From a bacterium (GTDB lineage: Bacteria; Pseudomonadota; Gammaproteobacteria; Burkholderiales; Methylophilaceae): DNA of 6,233 bases. A program made the translations under genes and the position numbers. Of this stretch, positions 1-6,170 are shown in pieces. The DNA is taken from assembly GCA_027310505.1 (NCBI GenBank), contig DAIDAS010000057.1, forward strand, positions 1 through 6,233. The letters run 5' to 3'. Within the stretch, counting starts at the first letter, position 1, and each line of letters begins with the position of its first letter. The notes under the pieces are model-generated. The model saw only the letters and a program-made list of their open reading frames with translations, searched no databases and had not been told where the DNA came from.

Positions 1-1
1 G

Positions 2-751
2 CGTAAACATGAGAAAGCGGCTGCCGAGGCGTTGTCCACCCAGCGTGAAAGCCAGCTCACGCTGACCGAAAAGGAAATGCAGCGTACTCAGCAGTTGATT
101 GACAAAGGCTTCGTTTCGCCGCAGAAGCTGGATATTGACAAGAACAATCAGCAATCTGCCGCTGCCGCTGCGAGCGCAGCCCAATCCCAGGTCATGGAAG
201 CCGAGTCTGCAGTAGCGGCGGCAAAAGCCGGGGTCATGCAAGCCCAGTCGAGCGTTGACGCTGCTGAGGCCGCCGCGGAAAAACTCAGGGAAGATATCCG
301 GGATGCGTCCCTGATTTCCCCGATCAATGGCCGTGTGCTGTATCGATTGGCGGAACCCGGCGAAGTGCTGGGCGCGGGTGGCAATGTCCTGACCCTGCTC
401 GACATCACCGACGTCTACATGACTATTTTTCTGCCTACCAGCCAAGCCGGGCGGGTCAACATCGGGGCGGATGTGCGCATTGTGCTGGATGTGCGCCCGG
501 ATATCTCCATTCCGGCCAAAGTCACCTTTGTTTCGCCAGAGGCACAGTTCACACCGAAATCGGTCGAGACCCGCACCGAGCGTGAAAAATTGATGTTCCG
601 CATCAAGGTCAAGATTCCGCAGGATTTGCTCAAGGCCTATGCCAAGCGGGTGAAAACCGGACTTCCCGGAGTTGCCTATGTGCGCCTTGATCCTGATGCG
701 CCTTGGCCTGAAACCATGCCGCCACTGGTAAACGCCCAGAACGCCAGATGA
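2..751 (+). CDS. yhiI: HlyD-family membrane fusion protein, YhiI-like (5' partial)
   Basis: Periplasmic adaptor subunit of an ABC exporter, expected to link the inner-membrane transporter to an outer-membrane channel. The frame is open from the first bases (Arg-Lys-His-Glu-Lys...), so the gene starts outside the window; the TTG at 32 is internal. 249 codons are visible. Compared with about 355 residues for E. coli YhiI (from memory), roughly 100 are missing, including the signal/anchor and first lipoyl half. Numbering from base 2, residues 1-100 form an Ala/Gln/Glu-rich coiled-coil hairpin with its turn near KGFVSPQKLD (35-44). Residues about 105-134 are the second lipoyl half (SPINGRVL, then EPGEVLGAGG), followed by a beta-barrel region with the FTPKSVETRTEREKLMFR motif near 183-200, typical of the YhiI/YbhG group. 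The TGA overlaps the ATG of the next gene (ATGA, 748-751), indicating translational coupling. The family is secure; the exact symbol rests on gene order and motif resemblance. Confidence 0.9.
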   Translation, partial: RKHEKAAAEALSTQRESQLTLTEKEMQRTQQLIDKGFVSPQKLDIDKNNQQSAAAAASAAQSQVMEAESAVAAAKAGVMQAQSSVDAAEAAAEKLREDIRDASLISPINGRVLYRLAEPGEVLGAGGNVLTLLDITDVYMTIFLPTSQAGRVNIGADVRIVLDVRPDISIPAKVTFVSPEAQFTPKSVETRTEREKLMFRIKVKIPQDLLKAYAKRVKTGLPGVAYVRLDPDAPWPETMPPLVNAQNAR

Positions 752-3477
752 GCAGCCGCGCAGTCGCTCGCCTGTCCGGGGTCAGCCATCGATATGGCGA
801 CACCGCAGCGCTTGACGGCATCGATCTGGAGATCCCCGCGGGCTGCATGGTGGGGTTGATCGGACCGGATGGCGTCGGAAAATCAAGCCTGCTGGCGCTG
901 GTTTCCGGGGTGCGCAAGATCCAGTCCGGCAGCGTGGCCGCGCTCGATGGCGACATGGGCGACAGATACCACCGCGCCGCGGTCTGTCCGCGCATTGCCT
1001 ACATGCCGCAGGGGCTGGGCAAAAACCTCTACATGACGTTGTCGGTATACGAAAACGTCGAATTCTTCGCCCGCCTGTTCGGCCAGGATCGGAGCGAGCG
1101 CGAAGCCCGTATTTCCGAGCTTCTGAAAAGCACCGGCCTTGCGCCGTTTCGCGACCGGTCAGCCGGCAAACTGTCGGGGGGCATGAAGCAGAAGCTCGGC
1201 CTGTGCTGCGCGCTGATCCATGACCCGGATCTGCTGATTCTCGACGAACCGACCACTGGCGTCGACCCGCTCTCACGTCGCCAGTTCTGGCACTTGATCG
1301 ATCGTATCCGGACCCGCCGTCCCGGCATGAGCGTGATCGTAGCTACGGCCTATATGGAGGAAGCCGCCGGGTTCGACTGGCTGGTCGCCATGGACGACGG
1401 GCGCGTACTTGCCACCGGCACTCCGGCGGAACTGCTGGCGCGCACGGGCGCCGGCAACCTTGATGCCGCGTTCATCGGGTTGTTGCCGGAAGAAAAACGC
1501 CGCGACCACCAAGCCTTGATCGTGCCGCCGCGTGCCGCACACGATGGCAGCCCTGCGGCTATTCGTGCCGAAAACCTGACCAAGCGTTTCGGTGATTTTA
1601 CGGCGGTCGACCACGTCGATTTCGAGATCGGTCGCGGCGAGATCTTCGGCTTTCTCGGCTCCAACAGCTGCGGCAAGACCACCACCATGAAGATGCTGAC
1701 CGGCCTGTTGCCCCCCAGCGAGGGGCAGGCATGGCTGTTCGGTCGTCCGGCCAAGGCGCATGACCTGGAAACCCGCAAGCGAGTGGGCTACATGACGCAG
1801 GCATTCTCCCTCTACGGTGAACTGACGGTACGGCAAAACCTCGTTCTGCACGCGCAGTTGTTTCACATGCCGCCCGAGCGGCTTCGGCAGCGGCTACAGG
1901 AGATGATCGAGCGATTCGGCCTTGCAGAACACAAGGAGGTACTTGCCTCTGAATTGCCATTAGGCATTCGCCAACGCCTGTCGCTGGCGGTCGCTGTCGT
2001 CCATCAGCCTGAAATGTTGATCCTGGACGAACCGACCTCCGGGGTGGATCCGGTTGCACGTGACGACTTCTGGCGACTACTGGTCGATCTCTCCCGCAAC
2101 GACGGCGTCACGATCTTCGTTTCCACGCACTTCATGAACGAAGGCGAGCGCTGCGACCGCATCTCGCTCATGCACGCTGGTCGCGTGTTGGCCAGTGATG
2201 CACCGCAGACACTGATTGCGCAGCGAGGAAAGTCATCGCTGGAAGACGCTTTCATCGACTATCTGGAAGAAGCGACCGGCGAAAAAGCCGATGCCGCAGC
2301 AGTCGAGCCCGATGCCGCCAGGTCAAGCTATCGTCCGGCCATGCCGGCCAGATTCAGCCTGCAGCGCTTGCTGGGTTACGCCTATCGCGAGTTGCTGGAA
2401 GTGCTTCGTGATCCAGTGCGCCTCGTATTTTCGCTGCTCGGCTCGGTACTGCTGATGTTCCTGATGGGCTATGGGATCACCATGGATGTCGAGGATCTGC
2501 GTTTCGCCGTGCTGGACCGTGACCAGACGCCGGAGAGTCGGGCTTACGTGCAAAACATGGCCGGGTCGCGCTATTTCAAGGAGCGCGCGCCGATCAGCAG
2601 CAGTACGGAACTCGATCGTCGCATGTCGAGCGGGGAAGTCAGCGTGGCACTGGAAATCCCACCTGGGTTCGGCAAGGACCTGCAACGGGGACGCACGGTT
2701 GAGATCGGCGTCTGGGTGGATGGTGCCATGCCGTTTCGCGGCGAGACCGTGCTCGGTTATATTCAGGGCCTGCACTACGATTACCTGATGCAACTCGCAC
2801 GTCAGCATCTGGGGGCAGTACCGACGCTGACGCCCGTCAACATTCAAATGCGTTATCGCTACAACCAGGATTTCAAAAGTCTGTATGCCATGGTGCCAGC
2901 GGTCATCCCTGTGCTACTGGTGTTTATCCCCTCTATTCTGATGGCCGTCGGCGTGGTGCGTGAAAAGGAGCTGGGGTCCATTACCAATCTTTACGCCACC
3001 CCGGTGACGCGCCTGGAATTCCTGCTGGGCAAGCAGTTGCCGTATATCGGCGTCAGTATGGTGAGTTTCTTCGGTCTGGTGGCACTTTCTGTGTACGTGT
3101 TCGGGGTGCCGCTGAAGGGCAGCCTGCTCACGCTGAGTTTCGCTGCACTGTTGTTTGTCACGGTGACCACCGGCATTGGCCTGCTGCTGTCTGCCTTCAC
3201 CAGAACCCAGGTCGCAGCCCTTGCCGCTACCGCCATCTTTACTCTGCTGCCGACTGTGAGTTTCTCCGGGCTCACCGAGCCGGTATCGTCGCTCACTGGC
3301 ATTGGCGCCGTGATCGGCAAGTTCTTTCCCGCCACCTATTTCCTCAATATCAGCCGCGGCCTGTTTACCAAGGCGCTGGAATTCCAGGATCTGTATGCGG
3401 ATTTTCTCGCGCTGGCCGCATTTATCCCGATGCTGACGCTGTTGAGCGTGGCTCTGCTCAGTAAACAGGAGAAGTGA
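748..3477 (+). CDS. rbbA: RbbA-like ABC transporter: two ATP-binding domains fused to an ABC-2 permease domain
   Basis: 909 residues, close to E. coli RbbA/YhiH (about 911, from memory). ATP-binding domain 1 (about 5-240) has Walker A GPDGVGKS (39-46), Q88, signature LSGGMKQ (142-148) and Walker B LLILDE (162-167), but the H-loop reads VATAY with Ala201 where His is usual. Domain 2 (about 273-505) has Walker A GSNSCGKT (304-311), Q351, a degenerate signature LPLGIRQ (403-409), Walker B MLILDE (423-428) and H-loop His461. A linker leads to an ABC-2 membrane domain: TM1 about 559-577, an extracytoplasmic domain about 578-711, then five helices near 716-736, 764-786, 793-817, 822-842 and 886-904. 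The VVREKELGS motif follows TM2. No clear Shine-Dalgarno precedes ATG 748; the ATGA overlap suggests coupling. E. coli RbbA is described as a ribosome-associated ATPase, but the membrane domain and the adaptor and permease neighbours favour export. The substrate is unknown. Confidence 0.93.
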   Translation: MSSRAVARLSGVSHRYGDTAALDGIDLEIPAGCMVGLIGPDGVGKSSLLALVSGVRKIQSGSVAALDGDMGDRYHRAAVCPRIAYMPQGLGKNLYMTLSVYENVEFFARLFGQDRSEREARISELLKSTGLAPFRDRSAGKLSGGMKQKLGLCCALIHDPDLLILDEPTTGVDPLSRRQFWHLIDRIRTRRPGMSVIVATAYMEEAAGFDWLVAMDDGRVLATGTPAELLARTGAGNLDAAFIGLLPEEKRRDHQALIVPPRAAHDGSPAAIRAENLTKRFGDFTAVDHVDFEIGRGEIFGFLGSNSCGKTTTMKMLTGLLPPSEGQAWLFGRPAKAHDLETRKRVGYMTQAFSLYGELTVRQNLVLHAQLFHMPPERLRQRLQEMIERFGLAEHKEVLASELPLGIRQRLSLAVAVVHQPEMLILDEPTSGVDPVARDDFWRLLVDLSRNDGVTIFVSTHFMNEGERCDRISLMHAGRVLASDAPQTLIAQRGKSSLEDAFIDYLEEATGEKADAAAVEPDAARSSYRPAMPARFSLQRLLGYAYRELLEVLRDPVRLVFSLLGSVLLMFLMGYGITMDVEDLRFAVLDRDQTPESRAYVQNMAGSRYFKERAPISSSTELDRRMSSGEVSVALEIPPGFGKDLQRGRTVEIGVWVDGAMPFRGETVLGYIQGLHYDYLMQLARQHLGAVPTLTPVNIQMRYRYNQDFKSLYAMVPAVIPVLLVFIPSILMAVGVVREKELGSITNLYATPVTRLEFLLGKQLPYIGVSMVSFFGLVALSVYVFGVPLKGSLLTLSFAALLFVTVTTGIGLLLSAFTRTQVAALAATAIFTLLPTVSFSGLTEPVSSLTGIGAVIGKFFPATYFLNISRGLFTKALEFQDLYADFLALAAFIPMLTLLSVALLSKQEK
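3467..3471 (+). promoter_or_regulatory. Ribosome binding site deciding the yhhJ-like start
   Basis: AGGAG inside the last codons of the upstream rbbA-like gene. Spacing is 8 bases to GTG 3480 but only 2 to GTG 3474. This favours the shorter, 374-residue product, which agrees with the expected family N-terminus. Confidence 0.65.
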
Positions 3478-3479
3478 CG

Positions 3480-4604
3480 GTGAGGCGCCTGTCCAACATC
3501 TATCGCCTGGGGATCAAGGAACTCAGGAGCTTTGTGCACGACAGGATATTGTTCATCCTGATCGTCTGGGCGTTCAGCGGTGGCATCTACGCGGCCACGA
3601 CTGCGACCTCGCAGGAGTTGCACAACGCGCCTATCGCCGTCGTCGACGAAGACCAGTCGAAACTTTCCGGACGCATTGTCGGCGCATTCTATGGCCCCTA
3701 TTTCAAACCGCCGATCATGATCTCGCATGCCGAAATCGACCACGGCCTGGATGCGGGCATCTATACCTTCGTGGTGAATATTCCGCCCAACTTAGAGCAC
3801 GACATCGTGGCTGGCAAGCATCCTGATCTCCAGGTCAATATCGATGCCACCCGCATGACGCAAGCCTTTATCGGTGCCGGCTACATCCAGAATATCGTCA
3901 ACGGCGAAGTGGGTGAGTTCCTCAAGGGCTACCGTCAAAACACCGCTTTGCCGATCCAGCTGACCACACACGTCAAATTCAACCCCAACCTGAGCAGTGC
4001 CTGGTTCGGCAGCATCATGGAACTGATCAACAACATCACCATGTTGTCCATCATCCTGACCGGGGCGGCGCTGATTCGGGAACGCGAGCATGGCACGCTC
4101 GAGCATCTGCTGGTCATGCCGCTGAATGCGGCGGAGATCGTGCTGGCCAAAATCTGGTCGATGGGGCTGGTTGTGCTGCTGGCGGCAGGGCTGTCGCTGC
4201 ATTTTGTGGTGCAAGGGGCTCTGCACGTGCCGATTTCAGGCTCGATCCCCTTGTTCATGTGCGGGGCCCTGCTGCACCTATTCGCGGCAACCTCGATGGG
4301 GGTTTTCATGGGGACGGTGGCGCGCAACATGCCGCAACTCGGCTTGCTGATGATCCTGACCATCCTGCCGTTGCATCTGCTCTCCGGGGGCGTTACCCCG
4401 CGCGAAAGCATGCCGGAAATCGTTCAGCTCATCATGCAGGCCGCACCCACCACGCATTTTGTCAGTTTGGCCCAGGCAATCCTATACCGGGGAGCCGGTT
4501 TTGACGTCGTGTGGCCGAGTTTCCTGGCGATCATCGGGATTGGGGGCGTGTTCTTTACGTTATCGCTGGCGCTGTTCAGAAAAAGTCTGGCCTCTGCACA
4601 GTAG
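3480..4604 (+). CDS. yhhJ: ABC-2 type permease, YhhJ-like
   Basis: Second membrane subunit of the exporter, 374 residues, the same length as E. coli YhhJ as I recall it. The N-terminus MRRLSNIYRLGIKELRS and blocks such as DATRMTQAF, YIQNIVNGEV, LIREREHGT (198-206), LLVMP, KIWSMGLVV and PTTHFVSLAQAILYRGAGF match that family from memory. TM1 about 22-40 is followed by a large periplasmic domain (about 41-170), then helices near 177-199, 227-246, 254-279, 286-304 and 347-366: the ABC-2 layout without an ATPase domain. Start choice: GTG 3480 lies 8 bases after AGGAG (3467-3471) and gives the family N-terminus. The alternative GTG 3474 overlaps the upstream stop but sits only 2 bases from that site. 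It pairs naturally with the single membrane domain of the preceding protein, giving two ATPase and two membrane domains. The gene ends 113 bases before the next one. Confidence 0.93.
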   Translation: MRRLSNIYRLGIKELRSFVHDRILFILIVWAFSGGIYAATTATSQELHNAPIAVVDEDQSKLSGRIVGAFYGPYFKPPIMISHAEIDHGLDAGIYTFVVNIPPNLEHDIVAGKHPDLQVNIDATRMTQAFIGAGYIQNIVNGEVGEFLKGYRQNTALPIQLTTHVKFNPNLSSAWFGSIMELINNITMLSIILTGAALIREREHGTLEHLLVMPLNAAEIVLAKIWSMGLVVLLAAGLSLHFVVQGALHVPISGSIPLFMCGALLHLFAATSMGVFMGTVARNMPQLGLLMILTILPLHLLSGGVTPRESMPEIVQLIMQAAPTTHFVSLAQAILYRGAGFDVVWPSFLAIIGIGGVFFTLSLALFRKSLASAQ

Positions 4605-4632
4605 GTAACGGGGCCTGTAGCGAGCACGGCTT

Positions 4633-4657
4633 GACGTTAGATGTGCGATGAAACGTC
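4633..4657. repeat. Short inverted repeat GACGTT-N13-AACGTC in the intergenic gap
   Basis: Perfect 6-base arms (4633-4638 and 4652-4657) flank a 13-base spacer, about 60 bases upstream of the lipoprotein start. The left arm overlaps TTGACG (4631-4636), which resembles a -35 box, but no acceptable -10 box lies 16-18 bases downstream. It could be an operator half-site pair or a weak hairpin, or it could be chance; no T-run follows, so it is not an intrinsic terminator. The rest of the 113-base gap (4605-4717) shows no gene and no convincing promoter. Confidence 0.25.
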
Positions 4658-4705
4658 GTCGGATATGTCATGATGTGGAGAATTTTGCGATTGCACAGAA
4701 TCTAT

Positions 4706-4711
4706 AAGGGG
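4706..4711 (+). promoter_or_regulatory. Ribosome binding site deciding the lipoprotein start
   Basis: AAGGGG is directly abutted by ATG 4712, but is 6 bases from ATG 4718 and 9 from ATG 4721. The latter two are therefore the plausible starts. The upstream in-frame ATGs at 4670 and 4673 have no comparable site and would put an Arg-rich extension before the signal peptide. Confidence 0.6.
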
Positions 4712-4717
4712 ATGCAA

Positions 4718-5287
4718 ATGATGAAGCACGTGAGAGTCGCTCTTTATGGGCTATTGGTGGCTTTGATCTTGGGAGGGTGCGCCACGACCGGTGGCACCTC
4801 CGTTGAGGAAAAGCGCCAAGCCGTTCTCTCCATGAAAAATGACGTCCTGTCGGAGCTATACAAAATCCGCCCCCAGGCGAAAGCCGAGGTTGCATCCGCC
4901 CCCGGCTACGCTGTTTTCAGCAATGCCAACGTCAATATCATTTTCGTCAGCTTTAGTGGCGGCTATGGCGTGGTGCAGGACAACAAAACCGGAAAGCAGA
5001 CCTACATGAAAATGGGGGAGGCTGGTATCGGGCTTGGCCTGGGGGTCAAGGATTTTCGCGCGGTCTTTATTTTCAACAACCGGGCGACCATGGAAAAGTT
5101 CATTAATAGCGGCTGGGAATTCGGCGGACATGCCGATGCGGCTGCCAAGGCCGCCGACAAAGGGGGTGCTGTAGGCGGCGAGGCACTGGTGGACGGCATC
5201 ACGATTTACCAGATCACCAAAAGCGGGTTGGCATTGCAGGCAACGGTCAAAGGCACCAAGTATTGGAAAGACGACGAGTTGAATTAA
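4718..5287 (+). CDS. Lipoprotein with SYLF/Ysc84-like lipid-binding domain
   Basis: 189 residues from ATG 4718. Residues 1-20 form a lipoprotein signal peptide: basic start MMKHVR, hydrophobic stretch ALYGLLVALIL, lipobox LGGC with Cys21 (codon 4778-4780) as the predicted lipidated residue. Thr22 is not preceded by an Asp retention signal at +2, so outer-membrane sorting is expected (inference). A helical segment follows (about 28-60). Then comes a region resembling the SYLF domain (Ysc84 actin-binding/DUF500 family): APGYAVFSNA (61-70), FVSFSGGYGVV (76-86), YMKMGEAGIGLGLGVKDFRA (96-115), MEKFINSGWEFGG (125-137) and the C-terminal DGITIYQITKSGLALQATVKG (from 159). The family binds lipids in eukaryotes; bacterial members have no settled role that I know of. 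ATG 4721 is an alternative start; the longer 4670 start is unlikely. It lies 113 bases after the exporter operon on the same strand, so co-transcription is possible but unproven. Confidence 0.85.
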   Translation: MMKHVRVALYGLLVALILGGCATTGGTSVEEKRQAVLSMKNDVLSELYKIRPQAKAEVASAPGYAVFSNANVNIIFVSFSGGYGVVQDNKTGKQTYMKMGEAGIGLGLGVKDFRAVFIFNNRATMEKFINSGWEFGGHADAAAKAADKGGAVGGEALVDGITIYQITKSGLALQATVKGTKYWKDDELN

Positions 5288-5338
5288 GGGTCGATTCCCC
5301 AGCGGTATCTTGGTTTGCTTGGCACTAGGATTCCGTCA
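5288..5338. other. Intergenic gap between convergent genes, no clear terminator
   Basis: These 51 bases separate the stop codons of two genes facing each other. A bidirectional terminator would be expected, but I see only a 3-base GGG/CCC pairing near the left end and no GC stem followed by a T-run on either strand. Termination may be Rho-dependent, or transcripts may overlap (inference). Confidence 0.4.
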
Positions 5339-6133
5339 TCAGGGTTTCCTGCCGCCTGCACCATGGCCGCCGCCTGCACCCATTGAGCCAGCCGCGCTGC
5401 TGATGCCCCCTGCTTGTCCGCCAGCAGCATTGACGGCCCCGCCCGAAGCATTGCTGCCATGGCCTTGCCCCGTCGTGATTCCGTGACTACTGCCTCCCCC
5501 CTTGGCACCCTCTGCCGTCATAGTGCCGGTATGTTTACCCTGAGCCCCAGCGGCTGTCGTCATGCCGGAAGAGGATGACGAAACGCGGCCGCCGGCATTG
5601 ACCACGCCAGTTGTTGCGGCTGGCTTGCCGCTCATGACAGAACCGAGTTTCACCCCCATGGAATTGGCGATTTGCCCCCACCCCATGCCTGATGCGCGCA
5701 TTTGCAGAATGCCTGGCTGGGTTGTGCCTGTTCCCATAAGCGCCCCTTGTAGCTGCTGAGGCGTCGGTTGCGTGATGCCCTGGCTGGCAAGTTGGGTTTT
5801 GGCCAGCGAAAGGGCAATCCGGATATTGCCATAACCCATCGGACGGGTCGGCGCGACAAAGGTGACAGTATTCGGCGGCGCCCCTGGGGAAACCCCGGGG
5901 CTGGTGAGCACGACCGGCGTGCCACTGCGTAACCCTTTTACCAGCGATGCTGAATTTTCGGTGGAGCCGGCCAATGGGGTAAACGAGGACACCAGTTTGG
6001 ATTCGGGCGCGGCGGCAGTTGCAGGCGCTGGGCTGGAAGACCCCGTGGTCTGGGCCATCACGACCGGAGCGGCTAACATTGCCAGAATCAGAGCAGCCGC
6101 ACGCAAAGGGGGGGTGGAGTAGATCTGTTTCAT
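5339..6133 (-). CDS. Sec-secreted conserved hypothetical protein with Gly-rich C-terminal tail
   Basis: 264 residues of unknown function. Residues 1-27 are a Sec signal peptide (MKQIYSTPPLRAAALILAML, then AAPVVMA, predicted cut after Ala27 before Gln28); there is no lipobox Cys. A Ser/Pro/Ala-rich linker (28-48) precedes a block with FTPLAGSTENSASLVKGLRS (51-70) and PVVLTSPG. Next is an apparent conserved core, PTRPMGYGNIRIALSLAKTQ (95-114) with PTPQQLQGALMG (123-134) and ILQMRASGMGWGQIANSMG (142-160), then VKLGSVMSG. From memory this core recurs in hypothetical proteins of Betaproteobacteria. Residues about 171-264 are low complexity: Gly, Ala, Ser, Thr and scattered His (KGGGSSHG, GQGHGSN, GAGGGHGAGG), probably disordered. 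ATG 6133 has AAGGAGA 7 bases upstream. It converges with the lipoprotein gene. Location would be periplasm or outside the cell; no enzyme motif is visible. Confidence 0.82.
   Translation of the reverse strand: MKQIYSTPPLRAAALILAMLAAPVVMAQTTGSSSPAPATAAAPESKLVSSFTPLAGSTENSASLVKGLRSGTPVVLTSPGVSPGAPPNTVTFVAPTRPMGYGNIRIALSLAKTQLASQGITQPTPQQLQGALMGTGTTQPGILQMRASGMGWGQIANSMGVKLGSVMSGKPAATTGVVNAGGRVSSSSSGMTTAAGAQGKHTGTMTAEGAKGGGSSHGITTGQGHGSNASGGAVNAAGGQAGGISSAAGSMGAGGGHGAGGRKP
5351..5380 (-). repeat. 12-base direct repeat in the Gly-rich tail
   Basis: GCCGCCTGCACC occurs at 5351-5362 and again at 5369-5380, an 18-base period. Each copy encodes part of a six-residue unit (GAGGGH, then GAGGRK) at the protein's C-terminus. 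It is a candidate for slippage-driven length variation of the tail. Confidence 0.6.
5880..5901. repeat. GC-only inverted repeat inside the secreted-protein gene
   Basis: GCCCC-T-GGGG, an AAA loop, then CCCCGGGGC: nine G-C pairs with one bulged T. It lies within codons for SPGVSPGA (residues about 78-85). No T-run follows on either strand, so it is not an obvious terminator. It may simply result from the doubled Ser-Pro-Gly codons. Confidence 0.55.
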
Positions 6134-6140
6134 GATGTTT

Positions 6141-6147
6141 TCTCCTT
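6141..6147 (-). promoter_or_regulatory. Ribosome binding site of the secreted Gly-rich protein gene
   Basis: On the minus strand this reads AAGGAGA, followed by a 7-base spacer to ATG 6133. It is a strong, well-placed site that fixes the start. No convincing -35/-10 pair is visible in the short region between it and the putative upstream stop at 6171-6173. Confidence 0.75.
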
Positions 6148-6170
6148 TCGAGAGAACTCAATAACAAGAA

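Noticed and set aside
32..34. TTG as the start of the membrane fusion protein
   Set aside because: The same frame is open to the window's left edge with coiled-coil-like residues, so this TTG is an internal Leu codon.
1273..1866. Long minus-strand open frame opposite the ATP-binding domains (197 codons), with similar frames at 1350-1778, 1598-2059 and 2323-2847
   Set aside because: Antisense shadows of a clearly coding plus-strand gene with strong third-position G/C. They have no recognisable domains, and the compositions are rich in Arg, Ser and Pro as expected for shadow frames.
4609..4632. Possible terminator after the yhhJ-like gene
   Set aside because: The best pairing (GCC-T-GT with AC-GGC) has only five pairs and a bulge, and is not followed by a T-run.
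4631..4667. Sigma-70 promoter from TTGACG with a downstream ATATG element
   Set aside because: The spacing is about 25 bases, well outside the usual 16-18, and the correctly spaced hexamer is CG-rich.
4670..4717. Longer N-terminus for the lipoprotein starting at ATG 4670
   Set aside because: It adds an Arg-rich stretch before the signal peptide and lacks a ribosome binding site. AAGGGG at 4706-4711 serves ATG 4718 or 4721.
5339..5640. Gly-rich tail as PE-PGRS, silk-like or collagen-like repeat protein
   Set aside because: There is no regular Gly-X-Y or GGX period beyond two short units, and the N-terminal core does not match those families.
5535..6167. Minus-strand open frame of 210 codons overlapping the secreted-protein gene
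   Set aside because: Shifted-frame shadow. The 5339-6133 frame has the ribosome binding site, signal peptide and conserved core.
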